Positions 5,488 through 8,871 of a stretch of DNA of 8,871 bases are shown one piece after another. Position numbers and translations under genes: made by a program. Numbering within the stretch: the stretch's first letter is position 1; every line of letters begins with the position of its first letter. The notes under the pieces are model-generated. The model saw nothing but the letters and a program-made list of their open reading frames with translations. It was not told the DNA's origin and ran no database searches. Source of the DNA: JBHOQX01 sp042408595 (lineage in GTDB: Bacteria; Chloroflexota; Chloroflexia; Chloroflexales; Roseiflexaceae); the NCBI GenBank assembly GCA_042408595.1, contig JBHOQX010000084.1, positions 1 to 8,871 on the forward strand, given 5' to 3'.

Positions 5488-5784
5488 ATGCTGCATGTCC
5501 AACCGCTCGGCGATCGCGTTGTCGTCAAGCCCAAGCCCCGCGAGGAAAAGACCAAGGGCGGCATCTATCTGCCGGATACCGCCAGCAAAGAGCGCCCGAT
5601 GCAGGGCGAGGTGTTGGCGGTCGGGCCGGGGCGGCTGCTTGAGCGCGGTGAGCGTCTGCCGATGAGCGTTCGTGTCGGCGACCAGGTGCTGTTCGCCAAA
5701 TACGCCGGGACGGAATACAAGATCGACGACGAAGAATACCTGATTCTTTCCGAGAAGGATATCTTGGGCATCATCGAATCCTGA
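5488..5784 (+). CDS. groES: Co-chaperonin GroES (Hsp10)
   Basis: A 98-residue subunit of the heptameric lid that caps GroEL during the folding cycle in the cytoplasm. It has the LGDRVVVKPKPREEKTKGGIYLPDTASKERPMQGEVLAVGPG signature near residues 7-50, including the mobile loop (about 16-32) whose hydrophobic tripeptide is IYL where E. coli has IVL. The end, YLILSEKDILGIIE, is typical. The ATG at 5488 has GGAGGA about seven bases upstream and fits the family length; the frame extends seven codons further upstream, without family support. groEL follows after 41 bp. I see no CIRCE or HAIR operator and no convincing sigma-70 promoter in the 264 bp upstream. Confidence 0.96.
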   Translation: MLHVQPLGDRVVVKPKPREEKTKGGIYLPDTASKERPMQGEVLAVGPGRLLERGERLPMSVRVGDQVLFAKYAGTEYKIDDEEYLILSEKDILGIIES

Positions 5785-5825
5785 TCTGTTCCAACGACCG
5801 CGAGTTGCAGGAGGAACGACAAGCG

Positions 5826-7463
<1,638 letters not shown>

Positions 7464-7481
7464 CGGCCACGCCGGCCCCAC

Positions 7482-7519
7482 AAAGGGATGTGAAGCCGTG
7501 GCGGGCTTCACATCCCTTT
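7482..7519 (+). terminator. Rho-independent terminator after groEL
   Basis: AAAGGGATGTGAAGCC (7482-7497) and its perfect complement (7504-7519) enclose a 6-nt loop, giving a 16-bp stem. CTTTCGTT follows, a broken T-tract; the A-run at the left base makes it potentially bidirectional. Confidence 0.85.
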
Positions 7520-7545
7520 CGTTGCGGGAGGGGGAGCCGCGCGTA

Positions 7546-7581
7546 GGACAAATATCCTGCTTCCATCCTTACTACTTGTCC
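7546..7581. repeat. Inverted repeat GGACAA / TTGTCC around the CAP-gene promoter
   Basis: GGACAA (7546-7551) and TTGTCC (7576-7581) are separated by 24 bases. The second arm sits in the spacer of the putative promoter at 7561-7589 and the first lies upstream of its -35, an operator-like arrangement. Six-base arms may arise by chance. Confidence 0.25.
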
Positions 7582-7589
7582 GATATAGT
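7561..7589 (+). promoter_or_regulatory. Probable promoter of the CAP-domain gene
   Basis: TATAGT (7584-7589), five of six consensus, is preceded with 17-bp spacing by a weak -35, TTCCAT (7561-7566). Expected start near 7596, giving a leader of about 55 nt before the ATG at 7652. It follows the groEL terminator, so the CAP gene is a separate unit. Confidence 0.45.
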
Positions 7590-7651
7590 GTCAGCGTAGC
7601 ATTCCTCGACGGCCGCCGGATATGTGCGGAGATCGACCTGAGAGGCACCCT

Positions 7652-8710
7652 ATGAAACGTTTCCCCCTTCCCGCACTTATGGCCTCCCTGTTCGGCATGG
7701 TTGCCGCCCTGGTCCTGTTGGCCGCTTCGCCAGCCGCCACACGCGCTTCTGTGGCCTGGACCCCGCCCGCAGCCTATATCAACCTTCCAGCTGTCGTCAG
7801 GGATACGGCGCTGTTCGCGACAGCCACGCCAACCCCGCCGTCGCCGGCGTGGCTGGTCCTCGTCAATGAGTATCGCGCGATGGCCAAACTGCCGCCTGTC
7901 AGCGAAGATACGTATCTGAGCCGTGGGGATTGGTTACACGCTCGCTACACGGTAAAGAACGATCTTGTAAGCCACTCCGAGGATCCAAACAACCCGTGGT
8001 ATACGCCTGACGGTTTGCTCGCTGCACAATCGAGCAATATCACGAGTCATTATCGTTCTGATGCATCTGACCAATACGCGGTCGACTCGTGGATGCAAGC
8101 GCCCTTTCATGCGGTTGGCATCCTTGATCCCCGGTTGCAGCGGGTCGGTTACGGGGCCTACCATGAAGAGGATGGGGGAATACAGATGGCCGCCGCACTT
8201 GACGTTCTGCGTGGGAGGGTCTGGAACGCTCCCCCATCTGTTGTCTTTCCTGTTAAGTGGCCATCCGATGATACCGTTGTTCCGTTGGCAAGACATGAAG
8301 GGGAGGAACCCGACCCGCTCACGAGCTGCCCCGGTTATCAGCGACCGAGTGGTCTGCCTATCATTCTCCAGATCGGAACCGGATATAATACGCCGAATGT
8401 GACAGCCTCATCCCTTATGCAGGGGAATACAGCCCTTGACCACTGTATATTCGATGAGACGAACTATTATAACCCCGAACCTTCCCGGCAAGACAGTGTA
8501 CGCCGTACTTTACAGAACCGCAATGCAATCATCTTAATTCCGCGGAATCCCCTCGTGCTAGGGATGCGCTACACTGTTTCTATTACTGTCAATGGGCGAA
8601 CCTCTACGTGGTCGTTCAAGGTGCCAGATTCGGCCAGGAGGCTGTCGTATGTCGACTTTGGGCCGGGTATTCGGCCTAGATCGGCTCTATCCGGGTGGCT
8701 AGACGGCTGA
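7652..8710 (+). CDS. Secreted CAP-domain (SCP/PR1-like) protein
   Basis: A 352-residue exported protein. Residues 1-32 form a signal peptide (basic KR, long hydrophobic stretch, probable cut after Ala32). A Thr/Pro linker (56-65) leads to a CAP domain at about 67-185: LVLVNEYRAMAKLPP, His108 in SHSED, and VDSWMQAPFHAVGILDPRLQRVGYG with His153. The Glu usual in the CAP 'ENI' motif appears replaced (AAQSSNI, 124-130), so the canonical metal site may be incomplete. A second, beta-rich region (about 195-325) ends in the strands YTVSITVNGRTSTWSFKV and resembles an Ig-like domain; C226 and C265 could form a disulfide. A 27-residue tail follows. The ATG at 7652 has AGAGG upstream and starts the signal peptide. 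GC content and codon use are clearly lower than in the neighbours, suggesting later acquisition or relaxed selection. Function unknown. Confidence 0.8.
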   Translation: MKRFPLPALMASLFGMVAALVLLAASPAATRASVAWTPPAAYINLPAVVRDTALFATATPTPPSPAWLVLVNEYRAMAKLPPVSEDTYLSRGDWLHARYTVKNDLVSHSEDPNNPWYTPDGLLAAQSSNITSHYRSDASDQYAVDSWMQAPFHAVGILDPRLQRVGYGAYHEEDGGIQMAAALDVLRGRVWNAPPSVVFPVKWPSDDTVVPLARHEGEEPDPLTSCPGYQRPSGLPIILQIGTGYNTPNVTASSLMQGNTALDHCIFDETNYYNPEPSRQDSVRRTLQNRNAIILIPRNPLVLGMRYTVSITVNGRTSTWSFKVPDSARRLSYVDFGPGIRPRSALSGWLDG

Positions 8711-8740
8711 ATTGTAGTGAAATGCTGATCCCCTGACAGT

Positions 8741-8770
8741 TTTACGGAAGGCTGCCCAATGCGGTATCCT
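8741..8770 (+). promoter_or_regulatory. Possible promoter of the right-edge gene
   Basis: TTTACG (8741-8746), 18-bp spacer, TATCCT (8765-8770); four of six consensus bases in each hexamer. Transcription would start near 8777, downstream of the complementary arm at 8751-8758. Confidence 0.3.
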
Positions 8771-8820
8771 GGACGTGGCAGAACCACCAACCACGAGACA
8801 GGAGACCGACAATGGGCAGC
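8751..8820 (+). repeat. Inverted repeat masking the start codon of the right-edge gene
   Basis: GCTGCCCA (8751-8758) is the exact complement of TGGGCAGC (8813-8820), which covers two bases of the ATG at 8812 and the next two codons. A read-through transcript could fold the start codon into an 8-bp stem, whereas a transcript starting near 8777 lacks the upstream arm. The effect on translation is inferred. Confidence 0.45.
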
Positions 8821-8871
8821 AGTTTCGCATTATACACCCGACTGTTCGCCACCGTGGTGCGGCTCTGCCGC
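8812..8871 (+). CDS. 5' end of an outward-reading gene, possibly a transposase (partial)
   Basis: Twenty codons are open from the ATG at 8812 to the window edge, beginning MGSSFALYTRLF. AGGAG at 8800-8804 (within ACAGGAGACC) gives a good ribosome-binding site about seven to eight bases upstream. The opening resembles N-termini of some transposases I recall from Chloroflexota, but twenty residues cannot settle this. The start-codon fold-back at 8751-8820 supports a mobile-element gene. It begins 101 bp after the CAP gene. Confidence 0.45.
   Translation, partial: MGSSFALYTRLFATVVRLCR

Overview
The window is GC-rich (about two thirds G+C by eye). It carries conserved housekeeping and stress genes whose protein sequences look like those of Chloroflexota: a CbpA/CbpM pair next to groES-groEL, a DUF421 protein, a IscS/NifS-type cysteine desulfurase, and a CAP-domain exoprotein with a Thr/Pro linker. 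The phylum is an inference from protein style and composition; no rRNA or tRNA gene is present to confirm it.

Layout. Positions 1-39 (minus) hold the first 13 codons of a gene that runs out of the left edge. Then, on the plus strand, come a YgjP/SprT-like zinc metallopeptidase (224-829, apparently leaderless), a YigZ/IMPACT-family protein (932-1549) and a DUF421 membrane protein (1567-2181). The last two are 17 bp apart and probably co-transcribed. A cysteine desulfurase (2225-3397, minus) converges on them. A 543-bp gene-free stretch (3398-3940) carries the desulfurase promoter, several inverted repeats, and a probable promoter and structured leader for the chaperone genes. Next are cbpA-like dnaJ (3941-4888) and its modulator cbpM (4888-5223, 1-bp overlap), then a strong hairpin, groES (5488-5784), groEL (5826-7463) and a near-perfect terminator hairpin. 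A secreted CAP-domain protein of visibly lower GC follows (7652-8710). A gene starting at 8812 runs out of the right edge.

How the genes fit together. CbpA (class B J-protein without zinc finger) stimulates DnaK and is restrained by CbpM; GroES/GroEL form the chaperonin. The two units lie side by side, and a related sequence element (CTCCGCTA core followed at the same offset by a TTGACA-like hexamer) lies upstream of each. No CIRCE or HAIR operator was seen. IscS supplies sulfur for Fe-S clusters and thiolated tRNA, and its promoter region has its own inverted and direct repeats.

Most unusual points. (1) Both edge genes point outward, look like mobile-element genes by their N-termini, and each has an upstream complementary segment that would fold onto its ribosome-binding site or start codon. 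This resembles the fold-back protection against read-through expression known for insertion sequences. (2) A three-copy GAACGNNGCACG motif sits directly upstream of a leaderless promoter. (3) The shared chaperone-upstream element. (4) The structured dnaJ leader. No complete undescribed multi-gene system was found.
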